The position numbers and the translations under genes are program-made. Below, one piece after another: positions 6,346-13,493 of a DNA stretch of 20,483 bases (positions within the stretch are counted from its first letter, which is position 1; each line of letters opens with the position of its first letter). The DNA comes from a virus. The DNA lies in IMG/VR virus record IMGVR_UViG_3300023313_000032, positions 1 through 20,483 of that record. The stretch is one strand, 5' to 3'. The notes beneath the pieces were generated by a model, which was not told the origin of the DNA, did not search any database, and saw nothing but the letters and a program-made list of their open reading frames with translations.

Positions 6346-6374
6346 ATTATATAGATTATTAACTTCCCTGTCAA
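6346..6374 (-). promoter_or_regulatory. Perfect sigma-70 promoter driving the left-hand small genes
   Basis: Reading the minus strand, TTGACA (6374-6369) is followed by a 17-base spacer and TATAAT (6351-6346). Both hexamers are exact consensus. The start of transcription should be near 6339, giving a leader of about 19 bases before the ATG at 6320. The site lies in the 62-base gap between the A1-like gene and the small-gene block, exactly where an early promoter would be expected. Confidence 0.88.
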
Positions 6375-6382
6375 TAAAAATA

Positions 6383-7984
6383 TTATATATTAAACTTATT
6401 ATTCTTAATGCTTAATATACTTCGCTTGCCATTTTTATAAGTAATTATGTTTGCATGGCTCCAATTTGATAACCCTCGATTATATCCCATATCAAGTTTA
6501 CCCAAAACACCCGCATAATAAATACCACCTAATATTCCAATATTATGACTATGACCAAGATTCATTTTCATACCTGATTTAGCAAATCCGTTAATGCTTC
6601 CTCTTGCACCATTAGCACCCAAGTCTCCATGACTACCAAACTCGATCCCCTCTAATACAAAACTATCATCTGTTTGTAAAAACAACACATCATTAAAATC
6701 ATTGAATAGATTACAAGCGTATTCAAATACACTGAACTCTTGATTGTGCTTCATGGCTTTGTATGTGGCTAGCTGTAATTCTAAAAAGAACTCAGCGTTA
6801 ACAGGATCATATTTATAGTCTGATTCTCGTAGCCATTTTTGCAATGCTAAATCGTGATTGGACTCAACAATAACCAATTGAGAATCGTTACCTATTTTAT
6901 CCTTTATTTCTGATATAACCTTTGTTGTTAATTCAACTTCATCTTTAACAGTTTCAGTAGAATTATTAAACATTTTATAAAGAAAATACGGATCTTTAAT
7001 ATTGTGGTGATTCCTTACCATCTGATCATAAACATCATGCAAAAATACATATTTTGGTTTGAGTTTATCAATCATAGAGTTATTACTTCTCCATGATACA
7101 CTAGCAGCATTTTCATCTAGCTTAGCTGCATGAATATCACCAAAATTAATAGCTAAACAGTTATGGTTAACCTCAACTGAGTCTGGTGTATAATAAACAT
7201 CCAAATCATAAAAGCTCCCTGTATCGCTTTCAGCATTAAGTTGTCGAGCAAACCAATTACCACCTGAGTCAGTTTCAACAAGTAAAGCACCATAGATATG
7301 ATCGAATGCTGCCACTTGACCAGCTCGCTTATTGATGTAATTAGACTGAGTGCAACACCCTGTAGAATACATGTGCTTAGTATCAGTATTTTTACTGTTA
7401 GCAACAGATTCTAGTTGTATTTTCGTATGTGGAACAATCATTGAATTATGTGAAGTATAAGAAGTCATTCCCGTAAACACACGTTTAGCCGTTGGTAATA
7501 TATTCAACTCACCAGAAAATACTAAATCATCAGTAATTTGAATACTTTGATTTTGAATTTTATCTCGGATTTTAGGATCATACCATAGATCATTAGACTC
7601 TTTTGTTAAGTTCTGAAATCCTGATTTATTGTATGTAAATGTACCAACAATAATTTCAGCATTTTTAAACTTAGCGCATTGCTGTAAAGCATCCCAAAAT
7701 TTACCATGAACATGAGTATTGTTCTGTGCTGATGTAAAAATAAAACATTGTTTATCGGTTATTTCTTTAATGTTTATTCTATGTGTAAGTGGATCCTTGA
7801 TGTTACCGCTTGCTATTGGTTTTTCTTGTTGTAATTCCCAAAATTCTTTATAGCGTTCTTTATTCAAAAAGTAATTAATCGTTGACTTTGAGCAGCCGTA
7901 TTTGGCTGCTATGTTTCTTGATGAATAATTTTCTTGCTCACTTAAACGCTGAATTTCTAGTAGTTCATCATGCGTAAAAGCCAT
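6383..7984 (-). CDS. T5 A1-like protein: HTH plus calcineurin-like phosphoesterase, 533 aa
   Basis: Residues 19-41 form a helix-turn-helix (NYSSRNIAAKYGCSKSTINYF). The second half carries the metallophosphoesterase metal motifs in order: GDIH at 282-285 with D290, HD-x2-D at 316-320, NHD at 376-378, HGD at 452-454 and GHSH at 477-480. This order and length (about 550) fit protein A1 of phage T5, which is needed for host DNA breakdown, and its relatives in other phages. The assignment rests on motifs and memory of that family. A metal-dependent nuclease or nucleotide phosphatase acting on host DNA is the likely role, with the N-terminus for DNA binding. GGGGAT precedes the ATG. It is the last gene before the early promoter. 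A simple HTH regulator is an alternative label but ignores the catalytic half. Confidence 0.72.
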   Translation of the reverse strand: MAFTHDELLEIQRLSEQENYSSRNIAAKYGCSKSTINYFLNKERYKEFWELQQEKPIASGNIKDPLTHRINIKEITDKQCFIFTSAQNNTHVHGKFWDALQQCAKFKNAEIIVGTFTYNKSGFQNLTKESNDLWYDPKIRDKIQNQSIQITDDLVFSGELNILPTAKRVFTGMTSYTSHNSMIVPHTKIQLESVANSKNTDTKHMYSTGCCTQSNYINKRAGQVAAFDHIYGALLVETDSGGNWFARQLNAESDTGSFYDLDVYYTPDSVEVNHNCLAINFGDIHAAKLDENAASVSWRSNNSMIDKLKPKYVFLHDVYDQMVRNHHNIKDPYFLYKMFNNSTETVKDEVELTTKVISEIKDKIGNDSQLVIVESNHDLALQKWLRESDYKYDPVNAEFFLELQLATYKAMKHNQEFSVFEYACNLFNDFNDVLFLQTDDSFVLEGIEFGSHGDLGANGARGSINGFAKSGMKMNLGHSHNIGILGGIYYAGVLGKLDMGYNRGLSNWSHANIITYKNGKRSILSIKNNKFNI

Positions 7985-7993
7985 TTATATCCC

Positions 7994-8230
7994 CTAATGT
8001 AAACATTCTTCAACTCCTGTATAATAATCAACTAATTTATCAAGCTCTTTGGCTTTTAAGGTTAGAAAATCCATAATATCATCATCAGTAGCTTTGATAA
8101 CATAATACCTATCTGCTAGTGTCGCATAGCCATGATTTTGTAATCTTAATGTATATTCATCAATTTTTTCTACCTTATAAAGTACACCCATGTACCAAAC
8201 AACTTCACCTATTTTAAATTCTTCTTTCAC
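7994..8230 (-). CDS. Hypothetical protein, 78 aa, GTG start
   Basis: The GTG start overlaps the TGA of the ligase gene (GTGA) and has GGGGAG upstream. The first half reads as a small beta barrel (FKIGEVVWYMGVLYKVEKIDEYTLRLQ), similar in pattern to KOW- or SH3-like barrels. The second half is an acidic helix (DDDIMDFLTLKAKELDKLVDYY). It may be co-translated with the ligase. No family is recognised, and the barrel idea is only a reading of strand spacing. Confidence 0.6.
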   Translation of the reverse strand: MKEEFKIGEVVWYMGVLYKVEKIDEYTLRLQNHGYATLADRYYVIKATDDDIMDFLTLKAKELDKLVDYYTGVEECLH

Positions 8231-9570
8231 CGTAACTCCCCTATTGCTCTAGTAGATTCTTCTTGTTGTTTTAAATCTGCTAAAGTGTTGGCATAACTTT
8301 TATCAAGCCGCAATTCTATAAATCTAGGCAAGAATAAAGACTCTGTTTTATTGTTTTCTGATGTTACTCTTGCGTTGTATTCGATGGTACAAATTTTATT
8401 GATATAACTATCAGCAAATTCCTTAACATCATTACACTTAACACCACGGTCGTTATCTATTAAACCTGATCCTACATTACATTTAACTAACCCGTCCTCT
8501 GATTCTAAATTCAGACCACCAATACAATGCTCGTATTTAGATCCAGATTTTCCATAGTACCAACCAACAATTTTCATTTCGCATTCAAATGTTTCCTTGA
8601 ATTTAATTTGATCGGTTACTCGTTTTGCTTTCCAAATATTATCTTTGGATTTTAGAATAGTTCCCTCTTGTCCTTGTTTGGTCAATTCTCTGAAATGATC
8701 AGCAGCTTCATCTAAATTGTTGACTAATTTAGTGGGCGTAACCGTAATATTGCTAGGTAATGCCATAGACGAAAGTCTGTTAAATCTTTCCGCATAGCTA
8801 ACTGATTTTACCTTACCGTAGAATTCATTATCAGTTAAACAATCCCAAACAATATAACGGACTCTGCTTGCTTCATTGCTATTGATAGTATCCTTGATGC
8901 TTTTATTTAAAATACCGTTACCAATTTTACGCTCTAAAATAACATCATCAGCATCAACAACAACCAATTCACCGCATAAAATATACTGTGTTTCAGGATA
9001 AGAAAAATCCAATCCGTGATATTGTTTACCGTTTCTTGAGTGCATTGTTTTACTATTAATAATACAACAATAAGCACCATCAGATTTCAATTGAGAAATA
9101 GCAGGGAATTTTATATTTTTCTGAATTTTCTTAATATCATAAGCTGAGCATTTCATTACAGGAAATTCAGGCAAAAAATCCTTTTGCACTTTCTGAATAT
9201 TTTTAATACTCAATCCGCATCGTAAAGTTCTTGCTAATACCATATCAACCAATTCTTTATCATCGGATGATAAAAGGGCATACAACAAAGATAATTCCAA
9301 TTTATCTTTACCGTTAGCAGATCCTTTAGTATTAAATTCATTCAGCAACTCATAAATTTCAGTCCTATCAATTCTAGATGAATCGAATAAAGAACTTTCT
9401 GTTGGTATGATTTCTTGAATATGAAAACTAAGCATTGGATCTAAAACAAGTTCAGCAAAACTTAAAAATTCTAAGAATTCTTTGTTTGATGTTTTAAGTT
9501 TCTTCAAATAATCAATTTTTGTATTACCTGATAATTCTTTAATGTTATTTATATGATTTAAAATAGACAT
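8227..9570 (-). CDS. ATP-dependent DNA ligase, T4 gp30-like
   Basis: Seals nicks in duplex DNA using ATP, joining Okazaki fragments and recombination intermediates. The adenylated lysine is K162 in the motif KSDG (162-165). RNGKQYHGLDF follows at 179-189, then the CGELVV motif (E201), VWDC, EGTILKSKDNIWKAK and KFKETFECEMKIVGW, the usual order of nucleotidyltransferase and OB domains. The stretch before the lysine (KNIKFPAISQ) and the NNLDEA segment are close to T4 gp30. At 447 residues it is slightly shorter than T4 ligase (487). AAGGAAT precedes the ATG. A partial promoter and a strong hairpin lie upstream, so its expression may be separately controlled. Confidence 0.95.
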   Translation of the reverse strand: MSILNHINNIKELSGNTKIDYLKKLKTSNKEFLEFLSFAELVLDPMLSFHIQEIIPTESSLFDSSRIDRTEIYELLNEFNTKGSANGKDKLELSLLYALLSSDDKELVDMVLARTLRCGLSIKNIQKVQKDFLPEFPVMKCSAYDIKKIQKNIKFPAISQLKSDGAYCCIINSKTMHSRNGKQYHGLDFSYPETQYILCGELVVVDADDVILERKIGNGILNKSIKDTINSNEASRVRYIVWDCLTDNEFYGKVKSVSYAERFNRLSSMALPSNITVTPTKLVNNLDEAADHFRELTKQGQEGTILKSKDNIWKAKRVTDQIKFKETFECEMKIVGWYYGKSGSKYEHCIGGLNLESEDGLVKCNVGSGLIDNDRGVKCNDVKEFADSYINKICTIEYNARVTSENNKTESLFLPRFIELRLDKSYANTLADLKQQEESTRAIGELR

Positions 9571-9580
9571 ATCATTCCTT

Positions 9581-9607
9581 ATTTTATGTAACTGTTATAA
9601 ATGTCAA
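9581..9607 (-). promoter_or_regulatory. Possible promoter for the ligase gene
   Basis: On the minus strand an exact TTGACA (9607-9602) is followed after only 15 bases by TAAAAT (9586-9581), five of six to consensus. The spacer is shorter than the optimal 16-18, so activity is uncertain. It lies in the 52-base gap directly before the ligase start, downstream of a long hairpin. Confidence 0.35.
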
Positions 9608-9616
9608 CATCCAACT

Positions 9617-9663
9617 TTGATGCTACACCTCAAATGTTGTTTCTAAAACAGGTGTAGCATCAA
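9617..9663. repeat. 14-bp perfect inverted repeat (hairpin) over a stop codon
   Basis: TTGATGCTACACCT at 9617-9630 is exactly complementary to 9650-9663, with a 19-base loop that contains a smaller GTTT/AAAC stem. It covers the last codons and the TAG of the 84-residue gene. Neither side is followed by a T run, so it is not a normal intrinsic terminator in either direction. It could be an RNA-processing site, a protection structure for the upstream mRNA, or an operator at the DNA level. Confidence 0.8.
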
Positions 9664-9877
9664 CGTATGATGGTAAATCCCTGCATGATTCTGACTGTAC
9701 AATGCTACCATTAACAATCTGTTTACCATCAAAATCCATAATATGCCACCAATCAAATTTGTTATGGATAATCATATCTGTAGCTAAGTTTTTTAGATAT
9801 TTTAAATCATCAGAAATTTTAATAATGTCATGCGCTCCACCAATAGCCACATAATCTCCACCGAATAATATATACAT
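9623..9877 (-). CDS. Hypothetical protein, 84 aa
   Basis: AAGGAT precedes the ATG. The chain starts with strands (MYILFGGDYVAIGGAHDIIK), followed by a helix (LKYLKNLATDMI), a WWHIMDFDGKQIV strand pair and an acidic tail. This is a plausible small alpha/beta fold of the type found in many phage hypothetical proteins. No family is firmly recognised. Its last codons form one arm of a 14-bp hairpin, so part of the C-terminal sequence may be fixed by RNA structure and not by protein function. Confidence 0.62.
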   Translation of the reverse strand: MYILFGGDYVAIGGAHDIIKISDDLKYLKNLATDMIIHNKFDWWHIMDFDGKQIVNGSIVQSESCRDLPSYVDATPVLETTFEV

Positions 9878-9901
9878 GTTAATCCTTGTTATTGTTAATT
9901 G

Positions 9902-10732
9902 TTAGCCTACACTTAGTTCAGCTTTAATTTTACCAGCACAGTTATAATTATTTAAAACAAAATCATTAGCTGTAAGTTTAAGTAATTCATCGAGTGTAGA
10001 AAACTCGGGCATTACTAATTCAGGCAAATCTAGTGTTTTGTTTTTCATTTGCTGATCAACAGCATCTAAATGATTACAGTAAATATGAGTATCACCTAAT
10101 GTACCAATAACCGTTCCAGCTTTATATCCTGTCAATTGGCATAACACTTTTAATATAAAGGCATAAGATGCTAAATTATAAGGCAATCCCAAAAAGCAAT
10201 CTACGCTACGCTGTACCCATTTCAAATCCATATAACCATCAGAAATATATACTTGAAACATCACATGGCATGGCATCAAAGCTGCTGTTCTATATTCTTG
10301 AACAACAGGATTCCACGCATTAACAATATGGTATCTTGAATTTGGATCAGCTTTAATACCTTTGATTAAGTTATCTATTTGATCAATGCCTTGCTTGTTG
10401 TAATTACGCCATTGCTCGCCATATAATGATCCTAATTCTTTATTACCTTTACCAGCATAGCGTTCTGCATCATCAGTCCAAATAGTCCAAGCATCACCTG
10501 TTAAATTTGAATACTTTCTCAGGGTATCCAAATCCGTTTTGCCTGATAAAAACCACAACGCTTCACCAATGATGTTTCTGATGTTCATTCGTTTAGTGGT
10601 TAGTAAAGGAAATCCCTCGTCCATGTGATGTTCAATTATCATATCGAAAACAGATAATACTTTACCTGTTCTTGTCTCGCGCTCTTTGCCGTATTCAAAA
10701 ACATCATTAATTAACTCTAGATAATCTCGCAT
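9902..10732 (-). CDS. thyA: Thymidylate synthase
   Basis: Methylates dUMP to dTMP with methylene-tetrahydrofolate. The catalytic cysteine is C155 in ALMPCHVMFQVY. R21, R133, QRS (R175), N186 in LPYNLASYA, and H216/Y218 in DTHIY are all present. N186 (not Asp) marks a dUMP enzyme, unlike the related dCMP hydroxymethylases. The usual SRR phosphate-binding pair reads SRY here (Y134), a mild deviation. At 276 residues it is of normal length and has no visible intron, unlike T4 td. GGAG precedes the ATG, and the stop of the gene before overlaps by one base. It secures thymidine for replication together with its neighbours. Confidence 0.96.
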   Translation of the reverse strand: MRDYLELINDVFEYGKERETRTGKVLSVFDMIIEHHMDEGFPLLTTKRMNIRNIIGEALWFLSGKTDLDTLRKYSNLTGDAWTIWTDDAERYAGKGNKELGSLYGEQWRNYNKQGIDQIDNLIKGIKADPNSRYHIVNAWNPVVQEYRTAALMPCHVMFQVYISDGYMDLKWVQRSVDCFLGLPYNLASYAFILKVLCQLTGYKAGTVIGTLGDTHIYCNHLDAVDQQMKNKTLDLPELVMPEFSTLDELLKLTANDFVLNNYNCAGKIKAELSVG

Positions 10733-10887
10733 TATTTTCTCCGTTTAGTTTTAAGTTTGTTTTTGTGCTTTGATGAAAAATTTCTTGTTTGTTTAAAAAT
10801 TGTATTGCTATAACCAACATATCCATCGAATTTCGAAGTTGCTTGGTAAACAAATAATAAAAATAGTATTGTTGTTATTTTATTCAT
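10732..10887 (-). CDS. Tiny exported or membrane-anchored basic peptide, 51 aa
   Basis: The ATG at 10887 has AAGGAAT and overlaps the stop of the DexA-like gene. The product has a hydrophobic N-terminal helix (residues about 5-15, ITTILFLLFVY) that could be a signal peptide or single anchor, a short polar middle with tyrosines, and a very basic end (KHKNKLKTKRRK). It is too short for a domain. A role at the membrane, binding phospholipid or DNA, would match the charge but is speculative. It lies between exonuclease and thymidylate synthase genes, with coupled starts on both sides. Confidence 0.55.
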   Translation of the reverse strand: MNKITTILFLLFVYQATSKFDGYVGYSNTIFKQTRNFSSKHKNKLKTKRRK

Positions 10888-11495
10888 TATGTTAATAAAT
10901 TCCTTGTCTGTTGCATTAGTAATAAATCCCTCGCGCAATCGTGAATGCTATCATGCTTAACAAAACCATCAATTTCAGGAAAATCATCTAAATACCCTCT
11001 GTTCTTATGGTTAGGCACTAACACTTTAGCAATAACATCTATTGCTGTTCTAACATCACGATAATTCCAAAACCTGAACGGATAGCTTGTTTTATTTGTT
11101 CGATATAAATGCTCAAGTATACCAAAATCAAAAGCATTTCCTCTTGAGTAAACATGGCTATTTGAGTTATCAGATAAATCATATCCTGAATTTTCAAGAA
11201 ATGTTATAAACTCTGAAATGAATTCTTGTATTGATAAATCACTAGGTTTTAATTTTACACAAGATTCATAAGCAACCTTATTATCTGGATTTTTCCAAAA
11301 TTCAACAGTTGATTCAGAATATGTTCTCCCTGAGTTTAATTGATCCATCCAATCCAATTTGAAAGTTTTCCCTGCTTTAATTAAATCGTTAAAATTTAAC
11401 TCTTGTGTTGGATCATAAACAATACAACTCAACGATGTAATTGCTGATGTTTCTATGGTATCTAAAGTTTCAATATCAATAATTAATTCTTTCAT
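10887..11495 (-). CDS. dexA: 3'-5' exonuclease, T4 DexA-like
   Basis: A DEDDh-type exonuclease. D7 and E9 lie in IIDIET (motif I), D123 in RGNAFDFGIL (motif II), and H185/D190 in HDSIHDCARD (motif III). The FVKHDSIHDCARDLLLM stretch is nearly identical to that of T4 DexA, as are SESTVEFWKN and RFWNYRDVRT. At 202 residues it is slightly shorter than T4 DexA (227). In T4 it removes nucleotides from 3' single-stranded ends and is non-essential, helping to recycle DNA and process ends. TAGGT precedes the ATG, which overlaps the stop of the gene before. Confidence 0.93.
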   Translation of the reverse strand: MKELIIDIETLDTIETSAITSLSCIVYDPTQELNFNDLIKAGKTFKLDWMDQLNSGRTYSESTVEFWKNPDNKVAYESCVKLKPSDLSIQEFISEFITFLENSGYDLSDNSNSHVYSRGNAFDFGILEHLYRTNKTSYPFRFWNYRDVRTAIDVIAKVLVPNHKNRGYLDDFPEIDGFVKHDSIHDCARDLLLMQQTRNLLT

Positions 11496-11932
11496 TATTT
11501 ACCTACTATTTTGTTTTCTAAATCTGTTCTAATGTCATTAAGAATATCAATTTCGTTATTAATACGAATTTTTTCTGCTTCAATATCACCAGAATTAGAT
11601 TTAACAAAGGCAGTAACCATCATAGTGTATTCTTCATATACATGTTCTTCATAAGGTTCTTCATGTTCTGAGCAATCAATATCAATATAAAATTCATCAG
11701 CAATTAATTCTGATTTATAATTTAGTTTATTTAATCTTAAATCTTCTTTAAATTTTGATATAGCATTTTCTAAATCATTAATATCGTACCCATCTAGCCC
11801 TAAATGATACTCACTAACACCACAAACCAATCCCTCATAATCTACATTAGCTAGATCGTGTTTTAGTTTGGCTATTTGAGCATCAACTTCATCTAAAGCA
11901 TCAATACATCTTCTAATTCTCTGCACTGTCAT
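11495..11932 (-). CDS. Coiled-coil acidic protein, 145 aa, unknown
   Basis: Helical heptads appear at both ends (RCIDALDEVDAQIAKLKHDL near residues 8-27, and INNEIDILNDIRTDLENKI near 124-142), with a very acidic middle (CSEHEEPYEEHVYEE). An antiparallel or self-associating coiled coil with an acidic centre is likely. No family is recognised. The start lies 20 bases inside the end of the gene before, behind AAGGG. It stands between dda and dexA and may be a small accessory factor for one of them, which is inference from position only. Confidence 0.6.
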   Translation of the reverse strand: MTVQRIRRCIDALDEVDAQIAKLKHDLANVDYEGLVCGVSEYHLGLDGYDINDLENAISKFKEDLRLNKLNYKSELIADEFYIDIDCSEHEEPYEEHVYEEYTMMVTAFVKSNSGDIEAEKIRINNEIDILNDIRTDLENKIVGK

Positions 11933-12107
11933 AATTTACCCTTATACTAAAAAAATCCAAATCTTGCTCAGGCTCAACACCCAATTCCATTTTTATCTCG
12001 TTAAAATAACTAGTATCTTGATAAATTTGATAAATGGTTGTGCTTATTTCTAATCCTTGTAGCAGATCAGATTCGAGCATTTTTTGTGTTGAGTAATTAA
12101 CTTTCAT
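11913..12107 (-). CDS. Hypothetical protein, 64 aa
   Basis: The ATG at 12107 has GGGAT six bases upstream and follows the dda stop by two bases. An in-frame TTG further up (12125) is unlikely. The chain is acidic with a tyrosine-rich centre (TTIYQIYQDTSYFNEIK) and a strand near the end (DFFSIRVNYD). No domain is recognised. It is probably translated with dda. Confidence 0.57.
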   Translation of the reverse strand: MKVNYSTQKMLESDLLQGLEISTTIYQIYQDTSYFNEIKMELGVEPEQDLDFFSIRVNYDSAEN

Positions 12108-12109
12108 AT

Positions 12110-13444
12110 CTATCCCATAGAACAAAACGTGGTACTTTGTGATGATCTTGTTGTTGCTGTATATAACAGCCGTTTAATACTTAAATCTAAATCGAACTGT
12201 AAAAAGTTTGGCGTAAAGACATAAGTGTGGTTATAACTACTTCCCTGTGATTTATAGGTTGTGATTGCATAAATATGTTTAAAGTTATTATATCCATCTT
12301 TAACTTTATAATATTCTTTCCAAATGCGTGAAGCATTATTCTTATCACTTCTTGCACGTTTGACTAGCGTAGCCATGTGATGTTCTAAATAAGGCAAAGC
12401 CTCTGCTTTAGGAACAACAGCATCGTAATACAACTTTGTATATAATGAATACAAATTTAAACGCCAAACTGCGATCGGCTCTGGTGTAAACTCTGAACAA
12501 TGATCTTCTTCGACTTCGTGAATAATAAATTCATCAGAGTTTCTATATTCAAGTGTCGATTCTTGAGCAATAATAGTTTCACCTTTAATAAACTCAGGTA
12601 CATCATAACCATGTAACTGTTGGCGCACCCACTCATTAATCTGATTAACACCTAAAATATTATTACCGTTATTAATGATATTATTTGTATGAGCAACACA
12701 ACGAGCAAAATCGGTATTTTTAAATTCTTTAGATTTTACTTTTTGTAAGAATGAATTAAAAAACTCTCTTTCTTGCTTTACATAAATACCACAACCATCT
12801 TTAACAACCTCTTTTATTTTAGGTAGATATAAATTTGGACTGTCCTGACATTTTCTTAGCTGTTCTGCTAAGTTAATAATCGGATTATCCAAAGCACAAC
12901 GAACAACTTCTGTTAGTCTTGCTTGCTTATTTATTACTGTAAAAACTGAACTTATTCCATTGGTATGATCGTCAACAGGTTCAGCTTGGCAAGGATCACC
13001 AATAAAAATTACTGCTTTAGCTTCATGCTCTAATACATAACCAATAATAGTATCGGATGCTTGGCTAGCTTCATCAATAAATAAAACATCATAATAATGA
13101 CCTTTATTAAATCGATCCTTTTCTAGTTTAACCTGTGTACCATAATTAACCATTTTTAAACCAAGAGCAGAATGAATTGTTCTTGTTTCTACTCGTTCTA
13201 AAATTCCTTGTTCTTTTGCCATATCAGCTAATACTTTAACTGCTTTATGGGTTAGTCCTGTTAACCCAATACTTAAATGCGGTGGTATTGATTTAATAAT
13301 ATCAACAATAACCGTAGACTTACCTGATCCTGCTGATCCTGATAAGGTATGAAAGCGATCATCATCTGTTAATTTTGGCGCATTAATTGTTTGTAATATT
13401 TCTTCTTTTGATTTTTGTTGTGATTCTGTTAATTTAAACGTCAT
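12110..13444 (-). CDS. dda: Dda-like SF1B DNA helicase
   Basis: A 5'-3' helicase of the RecD/Pif1-like group that helps start replication and clears proteins from DNA in T4. Walker A is GSAGSGKST (36-44), Walker B FIDEAS (122-127), motif III GDPCQAEPV (149-157) and motif IV LTEVVR (177-182). AITTYKSQGSSYNHTYVFTP and LLYTATTRSS near the end are motifs V and VI. Length 444 matches T4 Dda (439). A perfect hairpin lies 18 bases before the start, and the ribosome site (AAGAGAAA) is modest, so translation may be adjusted there. Confidence 0.94.
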   Translation of the reverse strand: MTFKLTESQQKSKEEILQTINAPKLTDDDRFHTLSGSAGSGKSTVIVDIIKSIPPHLSIGLTGLTHKAVKVLADMAKEQGILERVETRTIHSALGLKMVNYGTQVKLEKDRFNKGHYYDVLFIDEASQASDTIIGYVLEHEAKAVIFIGDPCQAEPVDDHTNGISSVFTVINKQARLTEVVRCALDNPIINLAEQLRKCQDSPNLYLPKIKEVVKDGCGIYVKQEREFFNSFLQKVKSKEFKNTDFARCVAHTNNIINNGNNILGVNQINEWVRQQLHGYDVPEFIKGETIIAQESTLEYRNSDEFIIHEVEEDHCSEFTPEPIAVWRLNLYSLYTKLYYDAVVPKAEALPYLEHHMATLVKRARSDKNNASRIWKEYYKVKDGYNNFKHIYAITTYKSQGSSYNHTYVFTPNFLQFDLDLSIKRLLYTATTRSSQSTTFCSMG

Positions 13445-13461
13445 TTGTTTCTCTTATTAAT

Positions 13462-13487
13462 CCAAGATTATCCATAAATAATCTTGG
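13462..13487. repeat. 10-bp perfect inverted repeat before dda
   Basis: CCAAGATTAT at 13462-13471 pairs exactly with 13478-13487 across a 6-base loop. In the transcription direction it follows the SPFH gene stop and precedes the dda ribosome site. On the minus strand it is followed by ATTAATAAG, not a T run, so an intrinsic terminator is doubtful. A processing site, attenuator or dimeric operator are alternatives. Confidence 0.75.
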
Positions 13488-13493
13488 CTTTTA

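Noticed and set aside
7153-7404. Minus-strand open frame inside the A1-like gene
   Set aside because: It is out of frame with a gene that has complete metal-binding motifs and is only a shadow. The frame at 12457-12651 inside dda is rejected for the same reason.
9617-9663. Intrinsic terminator at the hairpin
   Set aside because: Neither arm is followed by a T-rich run on either strand, so it is reported as a hairpin only. The hairpin at 13462-13487 was treated in the same way; its plus-strand side is T-rich but no rightward gene exists.
9902-10732. dCMP hydroxymethylase instead of thymidylate synthase
   Set aside because: The discriminating residue is asparagine (N186 in LPYNLASYA), as in dUMP enzymes; the hydroxymethylases carry aspartate there.
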